A stretch of DNA of 64,000 nt from Crotalaria pallida (GCA_037953625.1 CM075651.1:101991001-102055000), one strand, 5' to 3'. Shown: positions 1-13,598, counted from the first letter of the stretch. Program-made: numbers and translations. The notes: generated by a model from the sequence alone, not told the origin.

Positions 1-14
1 AAGTTCATGAGAAC

Positions 15-2093
15 ATGAGTGCGTACGATATGATCGTACACCTGAAGGAGCTCTATCAAGAGCAAGCAAGGCATGAGCGTTTTGAGGCCACAAAGTCCCT
101 TTTCACTTGTAAGATGACAGAGGGAAGCCCAGTCAACCATCATGTTATCAAAATGATTGGTTATATTGAGAATATTGAGAGGTTGGGTTTTCCACTAGGT
201 CAAGAGTTGGCCGTTGACTTAGTTCTGCATTCCTTACCACAGAGCTTTAGTCAGTTTGTCATGAATTACAACATGAACAACATTGACAGCACTCTAACTG
301 AATTGTTAGGGAAGTTGAAAACTGATGAGCATGATATCAACAAGGGAAAAACTGTATTGTTGGTTCAAAATGGAAAGGCCAAAGGTAAGGCCAAAGAGAA
401 AGCACAAAAACCTAAGGATAAGGGCAAAGCTAGAGTAGCTAAGGCTCTTAAGCCTAAAGGTGGGGTGGCTAAGGAGGGAAATTGCTTCCATTGTAACAAG
501 GAGGGACATTGGAAGAGGAATTGCCCAGATTACCTTAAAGAGAAAGAAATGAAGAAAAGCGGAGCCTCTTCTTCAGGTATTTTTGTTATAGAAGTTAATT
601 TTTCTGCTTCAACATCATGGGTATTAGATACTGGATGTGGATCTCACATTTGTGTTAATGTGCAGGATCTAAAAAGGAGTAGAAGATTAGCTAAAGGTGA
701 AGTCGAACTGCGAGTTGGAAATGGAGCAAGAGTTGCCGCCATTGCTGTTGGAACTTGTAGTTTAACCTTACCTAGTGGATTAGTTTTAGAACTAGAGGAT
801 GTTTATTGTGTACCTGCTATTCGTAGGAATATTATTTTAGTTTCATGTTTAGACAAAGTAGGTTTTTCGTTTTCAATAAGGAACAAGTGTTGTTCCATTT
901 ATTCGAATGAGATGTTTTATGGCAGTGCACAATTAATAAATGGTCTTTATTTGTTAGATCTTGATCATCCAGTCTATAACATTAATGCTAAAAGGTTTAA
1001 ATCAAATGATACAAACCAAACTTTTCTTTGGCATTGTCGTTTGGGCCATATAAATGAGAAACGCATTTCTAAGCTTCATAAAGATGGATTCTTAGACTCA
1101 TTTGATTTTGAATCTTATGAGACATGTGAGTCTTGTTTGTTGGGCAAGATGACAAAGGGCCCATTTACTGGCAGCAGTGAACGGGCTAATGAACTTTTGG
1201 GACTCATACATACAGATGTATGTGGGCCTATGAGTTCAAATGCTAGAGGAGATTACCCGTACTTCGTCACATTTACTGATGATTTTAGTAGATATGGGTA
1301 TGTATATCTGATGAAATACAAACATGAAACCTTTGAAAAGTTCAAGGAATTCAAGAATGAAGTACAAAATCAACTTGGCAAAAGTATTAAAGCCCTTCGA
1401 TCTGATCGAGGTGGTGAATACCTTAGCCAAGAGTTCGATGACTATCTAAAAGAGTGTGGTATAGTATCTCAACTCACTCCTCCTGGAACGCCCCAGTGGA
1501 ATGGTGTTTTAGAAAGGAGAAATCGAACCTTGTTGGACATGGTTAGGTGTATGATGAGTCAATCGGACCTTCCAATCTCTTTTTGGGGACATGCTCTACT
1601 TACAGCTGCTTTTACACTTAACCGATCCCCATCGAAAGCGGTTGAAAAGACACCATATGAGATATGGACTGGGAGGCGTCCTAGTATGTCTTTTCTCAGG
1701 ATTTGGGGTTGTGATGCTTATGTGAAACCTCTACTTTCTGATAAACTTAGTCCCAAATCTGACAAATGCTATTTTGTAGGATATCCCAAAGAAACTAAGG
1801 GATACTATTTCTACAATCTCACAGAAGGCAAAGTGTTTGTCGCTCGCACAGGCGTGTTTCTTGAAAGAGAATTTCTCTCTAAAGGAAATAGTGGGAGGAA
1901 AATAGATCTTGATGAGATTCAAGAATCCCAAAGTAGCCAAGACCAAGCGATGGATGTTGAGCAAGTTCCACAAGATGTTGTGGATGTACAACCTGCTCAA
2001 GTTACACAAGTTTTGCGTAGGTCAAGTAGGATTCCTCTTCAGCCAGAGAGATATGGATTTCTCTTGACTCAAGAGGATGACTATGATTTTTGA
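15..2093 (+). pseudogene. copia gag-protease-integrase, frame-broken at its end
   Basis: The 692-residue reading frame starts inside gag (UBN2-type capsid region, residues 1-130). It continues with a Lys-rich stretch and a CCHC zinc knuckle (CFHCNKEGHWKRNC, about residues 158-171), and an aspartic protease with the motif WVLDTGCGSHIC near residue 205. The GAG-pre-integrase HHCC region (HCRLGHIN then CESCLLGK) and the integrase core follow, with acidic residues in HTDVCGPM, TFTDDFSRYG and SDRGGEYL. The stretch after it reads GTPQWNGVLERRN, where this family usually has GTPQQNGVSERRN. The frame ends at a TGA at 2091, while the polyprotein continues in another frame from about 2077, so a small indel separates it from reverse transcriptase. 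The ATG used lies within gag, and the true start is upstream of the window. Confidence 0.9.
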
Positions 2094-3681
2094 TCAAGAT
2101 GAACCTACTACTTACCAAGAGGCTATAAACAGCCCTGACTCTGAGAAATGGCTTCAAGCCATGAGATCTGAGATGGAGTCCATGCATGCCAACCAAGTTT
2201 GGATCTTGGTTGATCTACCTGATGGGGTAAAACCAATTGGGTGCAAATGGGTTTTCAAGAAGAAGACTGACATGGATGGTAATGTACATACCTTTAAAGG
2301 ACGACTGGTTGCTAAAGGTTTCAAACAAGTTCATGGTATTGACTATGATGAAACTTTTTCACCAGTTGCCATGCTTAAATCCATTAGGATCTTGCTTGCT
2401 ATTGCAGCATTTCATGATTATGAAATCTGGCAGATGGATGTCAAAACTGCTTTCCTTAATGGAAATCTTTTAGAGGATGTGTATATGACACAGCCTGAAG
2501 GTTTTGTTGATCCAAAGCATGCTGGAAAGGTTTGTAAGCTGCAACGACCCATTTATGGATTGAAACAAGCTTCTAGGAGTTGGAATATTCGATTCGATGA
2601 TGCAATCAAACAATTTGGTTTCATCAAGAACGAAGAAGAGTCTTGTGTATATAAGAAGGTTAGTGGGAGCGCAATTGTCTTTCTTGTGTTGTATGTGGAT
2701 GACATACTACTCATCGGGAATGACATTCCTACCTTACACTCTATTAAGACTTGGTTAGGGAATTGCTTTTCTATGAAGGATTTGGGTGAAGCAACCTATA
2801 TATTAGGCATCAAGATTTATAGAGATAGATCAAGGAGATTGCTTGGCCTAAGTCAAAGTTCGTACATAGACAAAGTGTTGAAACGGTTCAACATGCAGGA
2901 TTCCAAAAGGGGATCTTTGCCAATGTCACATGGTATAACCTTGTCAAAGGAACAATGTCCTTCCACTAAGGAAGAAAGGGAACGCATGGATAGAATTCCA
3001 TATGCATCTGCAATTGGATCTATCACGTATGCCATGATATGTACTCGACTTGATGTTTCGTATGCTTTGAGCATGACGAGCAGATACCAGTCAGATCCAG
3101 GTGAAGGTCACTGGACAGCAATCAAGAATATCCTAAAGTACTTAAGAAGAACTAAGGATGCTTTCTAGGTATATGGAGGTGAAGATGAGCTGGTTGTAAA
3201 GGGTTACACCGACGCTAGCTTCCAGACTGATAAGGACAATTTTAGATCACAATCTGGATTTGTATTTTGTTTGAATGGTGGGGCTATATGCTGGAAGAGT
3301 TCAAAGCAAGAGACTGTAGCTGATTCTACAACAAAAGCTGAGTATATAGCTGCATCAGAAGCAGCAAAGGAAGCGGTTTGGATTAAGAAGTTCATATCTG
3401 AACTTGATGTTGTTCCTAGTTTTGAGTTTCTAGTGGACATCTATTGTGACAACAATGGAGCCATTGCGCAAGCTAAGGAACCGAGATCTCACCAGAAATC
3501 CAAACATATACTTCGGCGTTTTCACATCATTCGAGAGATAATTGACAGAGGAGATGTGAAGATATGCAGAGTTTCAACAGATGATAATATTGCTGATCCA
3601 CTGACTAAACCTCTTGCCATAAAAAAGCATGAGGGACATGTTAGGGCTTATGGTATTAGATACATGAACGATTGGCACTAG
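2077..3681 (+). pseudogene. copia reverse transcriptase-RNase H with internal stop
   Basis: This is the second half of the same copia polyprotein, in a different frame. Reverse transcriptase is recognised by KWVFKKKTDMDG, WQMDVKTAFLNGNL, YGLKQASRSWN and the catalytic YVDDILLIGND near residues 208-218. A TAG at 3166-3168 interrupts the frame. The same frame resumes with the RNase H domain: GYTDASFQTD, the ETVADSTTKAEYIA motif, DNNGAIAQA and the C-terminal NIADPLTKPL. A leucine-like codon is expected at the stop, so a point mutation is likely. The terminal stop at 3679-3681 lies just before the polypurine tract, as is normal for copia elements. Confidence 0.9.
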
Positions 3682-3684
3682 TGC

Positions 3685-3695
3685 AAGTGGGAGAT
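3685..3695 (+). promoter_or_regulatory. polypurine tract
   Basis: AAGTGGGAGAT lies between the RNase H stop and the TGTTGG start of the 3' LTR, the usual place and sequence for plus-strand priming in plant copia elements. Confidence 0.85.
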
Positions 3696-5236
3696 TGTTG
3701 GAGAGTGCCCTAGTGGCAATCGTATTTTCTCTTTTACTTGTACTTATTTCATGTTTATCGATTATTAATATTAATAATAATGAGGCATTTCATTTATTAT
3801 ATTTATGCTTTAATTGTTTAATTAAAATAGATGTAATAAAGTCCTTAGGATTATAAGTTCAATGTCATAAGAATATCAAGTACATGACTTGATAGTGGGA
3901 TCTTATTGATTGATAATTATCCTTAAAGATTCCCTAGTCGAGTATTATAGTTAATAAGGACAACTATAATACATCGAGACTAGTATGTGGCAGATTGATG
4001 ACTGTATCTCACCGGTCATGGATATGGGATATCAAGTCTTCACGTAGGTACACATTGGGACAATTGTGTACTGGATTGACTCGCCATGAGAATTCTACAT
4101 GGGTTATTAAGTGAGTGTCATAAGCGATTCTCATAGTGACAATGGTGTACATGGTCCTTCGACCTGAAGTCGCTACGGTTCCCAACATGAGGAATTATAT
4201 GCTTTCACGCAATCAAACGTCATCTTTAACCAGGTGATCATAACGGTTGTAGTCGGGTATATGACAAATCATGTAGAGGGATGTGAGTGACGTAGATGGG
4301 ATTTGTCCTTCCTTATCGATAGGAATTATATCTCTGGCCCCTTGATTGAGTGAGAAGGTGAAATGTATGGCCATACTCAAGACAGTCAATATGAGATATT
4401 GACGAGACTTGTATAGACGCGTCTACTCAGGGATCAAGAAACTATAGGTTACACTATTCATGGGTGACACGTTCCATGCCATGAGTGTAACTATGATATT
4501 TGGACAAAGGGATTAAACTTACACATGCTCGTTGGTCACAGTAAAAGGTTTAGTCAAATCACAGACATTCCTGTCACTTGGGTAGCAATGATGTGTTGCT
4601 AGATACCGCTCATTGCTTGTAAAGTTAAAATGTGATTTTAACATTACTGCCAACGTTACAGGAACCTATAGGGTCACACACTAAGAGCAGATAAAATTGG
4701 AGATATCACATTTGATAAAAATACAATAGTTGTATTTTTATAAAATTAAATCTTTCTGATATGATTAAGATATGATTCGTTTTATCTTTATGTATAAGAT
4801 ATAAATTTGATTTTATCTTCTACATATAAGATAGAATTCGAATTTATCTCCTAAAAAGCCTAACCAGTTGGTCTGATAATATTATAAATATAATATTATT
4901 AGTTTTAAGGAGAAAAAAAGATGTGAGACACAGAACGGCAACCCTAGCCGTCATACTGGAGAGTGAGTGATACACAGACTCTTTCTTCTCTACTAGCATT
5001 GAGAAGAAAGACGTGACTCCAATTGGGAATTTGTTTGTGTGGATACCATAGAGGCACAACACATTGATGTGCTCGTGATTGACGAAGCGTTCGTGATAAG
5101 ATTCGTTGGTCTCCTCTTCCCTGCAAAAGGTAATTTTATTCCCTATCTCAAATCATGCTTTCACATGGATCCTGATGGAAATAGGATTTATTTTTTTTTT
5201 CCGCTGCGTTTGTCGCATCCTATTTTCTAAAAATCA
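3696..5236 (+). repeat. 3' LTR of the copia element
   Basis: The LTR begins TGTTGGAGAGTGCCC directly after the polypurine tract and runs about 1.54 kb of AT-rich non-coding sequence. The right end is placed at the CA at 5235-5236, beyond the segment CCGCTGCGTTTGTCGCATCC. No second LTR is available to confirm it, so the end could be up to about 10 bases earlier. The sequence beyond matches the reverse-oriented LTR family A. Confidence 0.75.
4883..4890 (+). promoter_or_regulatory. possible TATA box in copia LTR
   Basis: TATAAATA stands about 1.19 kb into the LTR, followed by a less AT-rich stretch that could be the R region. Only sequence composition supports this. Confidence 0.35.
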
Positions 5237-8200
5237 TAACTTGCCTCTCTCCCTTATTTATTCTCATTATTCAAATCCATTATTCTTTTCTTATCATTCT
5301 TAGCTTGTTACTTCCATAACTTTATTACTAACGCACAATCAAATAATCTAACAATATCATAAGTACTTAACTGATCAATATATCATTCGCAAAAGAAGAT
5401 AACTAACAGCTCAAGCATAAACAAACAGAAAATATAACATCATGCTTAACAACCAATATCAGCCGTTCGGGTGGATAGCCAAAGCAATCAAACATGTGCT
5501 ATCACATACACCACTACGCTAAATGAGATTGGGGTCCAATCTTTGAGATGATTGGACGCCTTAATATGTTACCTAATCACCACGACGTCTTAAGGGAAAG
5601 CCCCTCTCTCACCTCGATGACGAATGTCGTAACGCTCTCCAAAGTTTCCCGATCATCTTTCCTCGCCTCATATCCTCGCGTCCGTCGCTCGAACTAAGAA
5701 ATTTTCCCGTGCGTTGGAAACGATTTTGATACACTCTCTTAATTCGATTTTGAAAACAATTTCTCTTTTGAAAACTTGTTATCATTATCCAGGATTTTCA
5801 AATTCAATTCAAATTCATGATTAAAACAATTCTTGAGAAAGATCCTTGAAAATCATTTAGAAATACTCTTTTAATCGAATAAACTTCCTTTCATATTTAA
5901 AATTTAATTTAAAACATTCTTCATTCACTTATTGCAAAACATGTTTGGGCTAAAGAAATTAACTAATCAAATTTTAAAACTAACACACAATTTCAATCAT
6001 GCACAGGAATTAAATCATGGCAAAAACCGAATTGCCTATAATTAACACTTCCTAATTACTAACAATTTCTTAACCTTAAAATCATAGGAGTAACATCATG
6101 AAAATAAATTCAATTAATTCTACCTATTCCTAGTCTCTAAAACCGAAAAGAATAAAAGAAATTAACACATCTTTGTATCAAACATATGATAACACAAACA
6201 TAGAATTTAATCACTCTCATTAGTCATTTCAAAAAAAGAAAATACTCTAAGTACCTAATCATGTATTAATCGAATTATTCAAGTAAAATCTTGCAAAATA
6301 TAACACACCATCAAAGACATAAAACAATGAAATCATTTTATTTCTTCCAAGACTAAAACCGTGAGCATCATAGGAAAATTAAACAATTTCAATTTCATTC
6401 TTTTCTTAACTTAGTTCAAAGCAACAATCAAGGCCACAAATCACTTCATGTATGCATCTTTATGCTCCTAAATGAGGCTAATCTTAGTCTACATGCAATT
6501 CAAATGATTATCAAGCACACTTCCCTATTTCCTATCTCAAGGCCGAATGTTATCACACATAAGACAAGAATCTTAGTTCACTTTTCAAGGCACTAAAGAG
6601 AATTAAAGCAAAGCAAGTCATATTACATCAACATGCATGAATCATCATGAGATTTTCTTAGACTTTTTTATTAAAACTCAAACTCATGATTTTTCTTAAA
6701 TAAAAATTTTGAATTATAACTTGATCTTCTAAAAAGAATAGCATGCATGAACTCAAGACCTACTAAATCTATTCCTAATGTATATGCACCCAAAAATCAA
6801 GCATCAAGACACTTCCATCATCCATGGCCGAATGGCCTTCACACCAACACAACATGTATAAAACAAATCTTTAAATCAAATCATGCTCATAAAAGAAAAA
6901 TCATTTTAAAGACCATTACCCTATTTATTTCTACTAGACCGAGACATACATATAGGAAAACTTAATTTCTTTACTTGAAAATTGACATGCAAACCTCAAA
7001 GTCCTAACTTTTAAGATAATGAACATGGATGAAAACATGCACACACAAAGATCAACCAAAACCATTACAAGGTCAACATGCAAAGCTAAAAATCCCTATT
7101 TTCTTCTCAAATAACTTAGATCATGTAAAGGTGTATCAAATATTCACATAGAGACACATAGATCACGGATTGAGCAAAAGAAATCAACATGCAAGACATA
7201 AATTCCTTGCTTTATCACAAATTAAGCTTGGATCATAATTTATTTACTAAATTCTTTCATAAAAACCTCATGATTCACGGTTTAATAGAATAAATCCAAC
7301 ATGCATGGAGTTTCATTTTAGTTTCCTCAAAAATCTCAAGTAATAAGTTAGATCCTTTAGAAGTTTGTTTAGAAAATCATCATGATCTACCTAAATAAGC
7401 CATAACCGAAGCTTAGAGAGTCCATGAGTTCACATATTACAAACCGATTTAAAAGTCCATAATCAAGGTTAAACAACACTCACGCTCATCTCTCAAGCTA
7501 TGAAAATAAACATGCAATGAAAAGAGAAAAAGGAAAAGCTACAAAACCAAAAGAAAATCCTAACTCTCATGATTCTCCTCTTGATCTTCACATAACCTAC
7601 CAAGAAAATGGGTCTTCTAACTTCTAAGGTTCTTGATCTCCAAAGAAAATCTATGGCCAAGCTCTAATTCTCCTTCTTCTTGCTTCTTGTTCTCCACGAC
7701 CACACTTTCTTTCTCTTCTCTCTCTCTCTCTTTTTCTTCTAAGGGTTTGTTGGTCCCTTAGAAAGTGTTTGAGTTGTAAGTGAAGGAAATGGAAATAAAA
7801 GTGGGGAAATGAACCAAGGCAATGGGGATTTAAGGGCAACCGAAGTGGTCTCTTTTGCCCTTGGATTGAGGTTCGGCCAAGACACCATGTGGAAGGGTAA
7901 ACTTGGATTTCCAAAAGTTTGCATGGGAGGGGTTAAATCAAAGGGAACATGGTGCATAGTCTAGGGCTAGGTTTCATCATGCATAGTCATATCAAACTCT
8001 TTCTACCCATGTGATCCCACTTGGTCTCTAATTCAACCTACAATTCCTTTTGCCCAAAAATTTAAAATCCTACCCCAACAATCACACACACATCACCGTA
8101 GCAACACACATGCACACACATCATGCATTTTCATTTTCATTTCCTACTCTTATTTATTCAAGACACCATGATCATTAGTTCATGTAATTTATGCAATATT

Positions 8201-8775
8201 TTCAAGAGTCATACACACACACACATGCTAAAACCGTAACACATATGCGCACACACATTCACATACATTTATTTTCAAGCAACATCCACATATTAAAACA
8301 AACACACATCATATTGAGTACATATCATAAATTAATTTCATGTCATGGCAATTGGTTTAATTTCCTATAAGAATATATTATCTTGTAAAGAAAACTTAGA
8401 CTCCTTCAAAATAAAACAATCATCTACACAAAATACACATAAGTAAAATCTCCAAATAATCTTTAAAAATCAAGCTCTTCATACAAATAAGAAATTTTCA
8501 AAAGACAAATTTGTTTAAAGTTATTAACTTTCAAAAATCATGGTTTCTTAAAAATTTGTCCTTCACAAATTTCAAAAATAAATTATGTATTTCAACCCAA
8601 AAATTCTAAAAATCATATTTTCAAGGTTCACAAATCAAAAAATGCAAATTATTCCATAAAGAAATCACCCTTTAATAAAATCATAAATTCTCTTTTAGAA
8701 AATCCTTTTGAGAACAAAAACTCCAAGTTGATTTTCATCGAAATCGTTTACGCGGGAAAAATGCGGGGTGTTACA
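5237..8775 (-). repeat. LTR A, reverse-oriented giant-LTR fragment
   Basis: Read on the minus strand, this starts at 8775 with TGTAACACCCCGCATTTTTC, the same start as the large LTRs at 45609 and 53012. It keeps other landmarks of that family in order, including the segment around the putative donor CATCGAGGTGAGAG (minus strand, near 5611). It is diverged from them and lacks its own 3' end, being cut at 5236 by the copia LTR. The sequence is AT-rich with CA- and CT-rich runs (7690-7740, 8215-8225) and has no coding capacity. The small ORFs in it are chance. Confidence 0.75.
5534..5557. other. perfect 8-bp stem-loop in LTR A
   Basis: GTCCAATC (5534-5541) and GATTGGAC (5550-5557) form a perfect stem with an 8-nt loop. 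The equivalent place in the LTR at 45609 also holds a CAATCC/GGATTG hairpin with different flanking pairs. Confidence 0.6.
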
Positions 8776-11610
8776 GAAATCACGTTGGGTTTTTAATCAA
8801 AATCAAGTAAAACATTCATTTAAAAACACGTTGAGAAAATTAAAAACTTAAAATACTCTTTTTAAACATTTGTCAAAAACATAGTTAGTTTCCTGACCTC
8901 TTTAAAAGCCACATTTATCTTAAGGGTTTTTAAATATAAAACACCTTTAAGTTAAAACCATGTGCTTTGTAAATCATATGAAAATCTTTTCAAAACAATA
9001 CTTCTTCAATCAATCAAATCACTTTATTTCCTCCAAAAACCGAATTAAATCAAAGAAAATAACACAAGGGTTAAATCGAAACCTTTTGCAAATATCAACA
9101 TTCAAATCATTTTCAAACACACATATTGAACATGTTAAATCATTTATAATTCATGCATGTATACAAAACAAGAATCAAACACAAACTCCTATTATTTTTT
9201 ATACATGGCTGAATCCCTTCTATATAAGATAAGGCTATATTCACAATTTCAAACACACATACAAAACATGCACATATGGAACATAATCATTTAAACACAT
9301 TATCCTACTTTAAACATCACAACCAAAAATAATTATTAAAAGAAAGGAATATCTTCAATTAAATTCATGTTAACATCTTTCAAATCAATTAGCTTTATCC
9401 CTAAATTAACATGCAAATGAAAATCAATTCATGTTCTTTTATTTCTCAACCAAGCCGAATTGGTCATAGAAAATAATTCAAACTCATAATAATATAATCA
9501 CATGCCTAATCAATCTTATTCACTCAAAGCTAACTCAAACAATAACACACAAGAAAATAAAAATAATCTTGAATAAAACTTGTTTCAAAAACCGAATGGA
9601 ACACAAAATCACTTTTAAGTCTTTCATCAAAAATTTAGACTTTCACATACTTGAAATCCATAGATCTATCAATGAAATACACATGCAAAGAAAAATAAAC
9701 AAACTTTAATACTTATAAGGACAAAACCGTGAGCTCCATACAAAATTCATCAAACTTTAATTTTTATTTCTTCAAATAAATTTATCACAATGAAAATCAA
9801 AGGTTATATCAAAAATCTTTAGATCACATAAATTTCAACATGCATGCAACTAGAATAAGGATCAAGCATGATTCCCTACTTTTCCTAGGTTTGGCCGAAT
9901 GACAAAATACATAAAGGTAAGATCTTAGGTTCTATTTTAACATGCAAGGCTTTAAAACAACATTTTCTTTTCAAACATCAAGAAATCATCATCACACACA
10001 CAAGATCTTGTTTAAAAATCCTTTTTGTACCAAAAATCATTTTTAAACTTGTTATCATAATTTTCCCCTTTAAAATTATGACATGCATCAAAAGAAAATT
10101 AAGACTTTTACTCAAAACACACACACATAGTTCAAACTTCATGCTTTTGCAAAGATCTACCATAGATCAAGACATGCAAGAAAAGATCAAGGTAAAAACA
10201 TAAGCTTAAACACAAACTTCAAACAAAACCGTGAAGAATAAATTTTAGAAATTAAAGATCAAAACTTTCAAACACAAATATTCAAGATCAATACATAAGA
10301 ATGACATGCAAAGCATTTAAACTTCAAGATCATGAGAAAATAAGTACATGCATCACGAAATCAAAGTTTAACAAAGTCCATTACAAAGTTCTTTACAAAA
10401 CTAAGATTATTACATTAAAACTTTCTTAAACAACTACCTTATATAAAAAATTCTAATCTTCAAGCTTCAAATCTCCTCTCCTTCTCCTAAGATTGCTTCG
10501 GCCTCCTCTCTCTAAGGGTTCAGGGTTGGTTTTCTTTTTGATCTTTGAAGAAGGATGTGATTGAAGGAAGAAACCAAGATATTTGGGTTGGGAGTTTGGG
10601 GTTTTCACTCTTATTTTTTTCTTCTCCTCTCTCGGCCACTCTCTCTTGCTCTAAGGGTCTCAAGAACTTTGTGTTGTTCTTGGACCAAAGGTGTTTATGT
10701 TGGTGTGAAAAATGAGTGAAGGAAATGAGAAATGAATCAAAGCCCACACACACACACACACGGTTTATGTAGGCAAGGTCAAGGGTGGGTAATTTTCCTC
10801 TTCTAACCTCGGTTCAAGGCATGGGTTCAAGGGTCATTTGGTCAACTCAAAAATTTGCATGAGAGGGATCTTTTCATGGGGGACAAGGTGGAAGGAAAGT
10901 CATCCCTAGGCATCATGAGTCACACACCCTATTTCCTATTTATTTTCTATTTAATTTCTACTTTCTTAATGAATAAGGAAATCACTCCTCACTTGGTCCT
11001 CTCATGGCCGAACCACATGCACACATACACATATAATTTTTCTTTTCATGTTATCACAACAACACATAACATTAAATCATGGAATGATGCATACATTTAA
11101 CACATACTTAAACATGCATATAACACTTTGACACCTCATGTTTTCTACTCAAACACACGGCACACACACACACACATACATACATCATACATACATTCAC
11201 ATTCACACAATTCATGCATTTCAAATTTATCATTCAATTTTATTTCTTAAGATAAGAAAACACACATTCATATTTCAAAAAATTCCAAAGATGCAACTTT
11301 AAAGAAAATCAATTCACTTTATCAATTTAATTTCAAAATAAGCTTGTCTTTGAAATAAAATCTTACTTTCACACAAATCAAAGACTTTCAAAGAAACCAT
11401 TTATTAAAAACCTCAAATCATATAAGAAAATTCGTTTCTTTAAGAAATCTCAAATAACAAAATTATAACTTGGTTTTTATGAAATCAACTTCAAATAAAA
11501 AAAATCATTTGCTAAAACATTCAGCTGAAAATCTTTCTTAAATTCTCAAAAATTCTTTTTAAATAAAACCTCATTGATCTATTTGAGTCCAGAAGATACG
11601 GGATGTTACA
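8776..11610 (-). repeat. LTR B, reverse-oriented relative of LTR A
   Basis: On the minus strand this begins at 11610 with TGTAACATCCCGTATC and resembles LTR A in general order, for example the ACCGTGAGC segments at 9727 (B) and 6358 (A). It is cut at 8776, exactly where LTR A starts, which fits LTR A having inserted into it. Its own start abuts the interior of the C LTR at 11611. It contains CA microsatellites at 10744-10760 and 11160-11176 and no coding sequence. Confidence 0.65.
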
Positions 11611-11744
11611 CTACCCTAACCCATACTATCCAAATTATATACTCATTCACTTTCCTTTTATACAACTCAACCTTTCCTTATCCTTTATATTACATACTTT
11701 CCCTATGCCTTTCTAGTCTTTCCATTCCATTCCATTCTTTCGCG

Positions 11745-12423
11745 CACCTTTCGGTGGGTCTTATTACCATTTATTCGCACACCACAAGGGCGGGTCCTAT
11801 TTACATACTACACACTCCCATTTGGAGGGTCCATAACATACATAATCATGCTCCCTTAGGGAGGGTCCATTATTCGCATATATTCACCACATTCACATAT
11901 ATCACACTCCCTGCGGGAGGGTCTATACTTCACACTCCATCATGGAGGGTCATATTATATATTTCAATCCACTCCTTTCGGAGGGTCCATAACATACATC
12001 TATCCACTCCTCTATGGAGGGTCCATTTATATACACATATCCACTCCTTTATGGAGGGTCCATTACATATATAATCACGCTCCCTTAGGGAGGGTCCATC
12101 ATTCACGCTCCGTTATGGAGGGTCCATTTATATACACGCTCCGTTATGGAGGGTCCATTTATATACACGCTCCGTTATGGAGGGTCCATTTATATACTTT
12201 CGCACTCCACTTAGGGAGGGTCTTTGTAAAATTACACCTATTCTCACTTCCATTCGGAAGGGTCCTAAGTAATTATGCCTATTCTCACTTCCATTTGGAA
12301 GGGTCCTTCCTATTCATTCATATAGTCACACTCCCTTTGGGAGGGTCGTTCATACATACGCCATCATCCATATCCTAAATTCACCATTTCACATTCCTAT
12401 ATCCGCACCTAAATGGGTGGGTC
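11745..12423. repeat. array of short covarying hairpins in 3' LTR of C
   Basis: About 16 to 18 short units follow the pattern arm-loop-arm-GGGTC. Arms differ between units but stay complementary: CACC/GGTG, CTCC/GGAG, CTCCC/GGGAG and CTTCC/GGAAG. Loops are 3-6 nt. Units are separated by AT-rich linkers of variable length. Confidence 0.8.
12104..12196. repeat. 31-bp tandem repeat, 3 copies
   Basis: Three perfect 31-bp units, each starting CACGCTCCGTTATGGAGGG and ending TTTATATA. They sit inside the hairpin array, so one hairpin type has been amplified. Confidence 0.9.
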
Positions 12424-13427
12424 TTTCTCACATAAGCAATATAATTTCCCATTGTCCAATTACTACACTCGTTACCAATCCATTTATTATCTAATTTCCT
12501 TTTAATCTCATTATTCCACTCAATTCGTTATCAACAACAAACACCCTTTTTACTTATCTCTATGTTTTTCATATTCATTTCCCATCATTCTCCTAAATTA
12601 AAACAAGTCTATCACTAACACTTCCCTTTTATTTATTTGCCTCTTAATTATCCCCATATTGTCATATTCCATTTCTATCATAAATTTTCATATCTTTTCA
12701 AGCATACAACCAATTTCTATTGATTTTCACTCTATTGTCCACCCTTATTTCTTTTATATTTTCCTTATGATTAGTCAATTTAATTATTCTCATTACTCCC
12801 TAATTTAATATCTACTTAGTCAATCATTCCTTTGCTATCCATAACTATAGACGTACCTATTCTCTTATACTTCAATTACTTTACCTTTATAGTCTCTACC
12901 AATTTCTTCATTTATTCACATTATTGACTACCCTAAGGTTTTGTGCTCCTTTCATCCTCTACCCCTAGCCATCAGTATAACTAAAGAGAATCTACTTCCT
13001 AAGCTAAGGTAATACGAACCCTCTTACCTCAAATAAAGGTGGAGAGAGAGAGAATGTTCATTCCCAAGCCTTAGTGTAGAGATAGAAAATGTGAGCACTC
13101 CACCGAGCTCTAGAACTCAAGCTCCTAAGCCTCAATTCCTTGCTCCCTTGGTGATTGCCCAAATAAATGAGAAGGATTGAGGGAGTTAGGGTTTTGAATT
13201 GGGAATTGGGGATTTGAGGGATTGAGAATGAAATTGGGGATTTTATTGATAGAAAATCATGGGGAGTTGATGGGGAATGATTATAGGGCGTTAATTTTGT
13301 TTGATTTGGTGTTACTTTGACATTGGAGAAGGATTGGGGAAGAGAGAAGAAGAGAGCTTCGAATGGGAGAAGAGGAAAATGAAGAACAACACTTAAAATT
13401 CGTGTTTTATGGCTGACACTGCAGTGG

Positions 13428-13479
13428 TTAATCGATTAAGTGAGTGCTTAATCGATTAAGCTCCAGCTTAATCGATTAA
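13428..13479. promoter_or_regulatory. three TTAATCGATTAA palindromes at 20-bp pitch (3' LTR of C)
   Basis: Exact TTAATCGATTAA copies start at 13428, 13448 and 13468, so each is offset by exactly 20 bp with an 8-bp spacer. On the element's sense strand they lie about 375-425 bp into the LTR, upstream of the likely transcribed leader. Confidence 0.8.
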
Positions 13480-13535
13480 GCTGGTTCAGTCCACTACTTC
13501 CTATGCACTTCAAATCGTCATAACTTCTTCGTCGA

Positions 13536-13598
13536 CCGTCGGATCTTGCTCAAATTTTAAATCAAGTTTCTCTACATACTAATCTTCACATCCAACGG
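13536..13598. promoter_or_regulatory. CCGTCGGAT / ATCCAACGG inverted repeat (3' LTR of C)
   Basis: Nine-base arms at 13536-13544 and 13590-13598 with one mismatch enclose 45 bases. The same arms and the same 45-base interval recur in LTRs D (27788-27850) and E (32508-32570) and in the other C LTR (19010-19072). Confidence 0.65.

Larger units (their letters stand above)
1..5236 (+). mobile_element. Ty1/copia LTR retrotransposon, left end outside window
   Basis: Gag, protease, integrase, reverse transcriptase and RNase H follow one another in copia order on the + strand, then a polypurine tract and a 3' LTR. The 5' LTR, primer binding site and first part of gag lie left of the window. The coding part carries a frameshift near 2085 and a stop at 3166, so this copy cannot make a full polyprotein. 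The 3' LTR abuts a reverse-oriented LTR of another family, so the element probably inserted there. The right LTR limit is uncertain by tens of bases. Confidence 0.9.

Noticed and set aside
11574..12378. Open frames with repeated GGS/WRVH-like peptides
   Set aside because: They are read-through of the hairpin repeat array in the C LTR (also 17127-17929) in frames set by the 31-bp unit. No start context, homologue or codon bias supports a protein.
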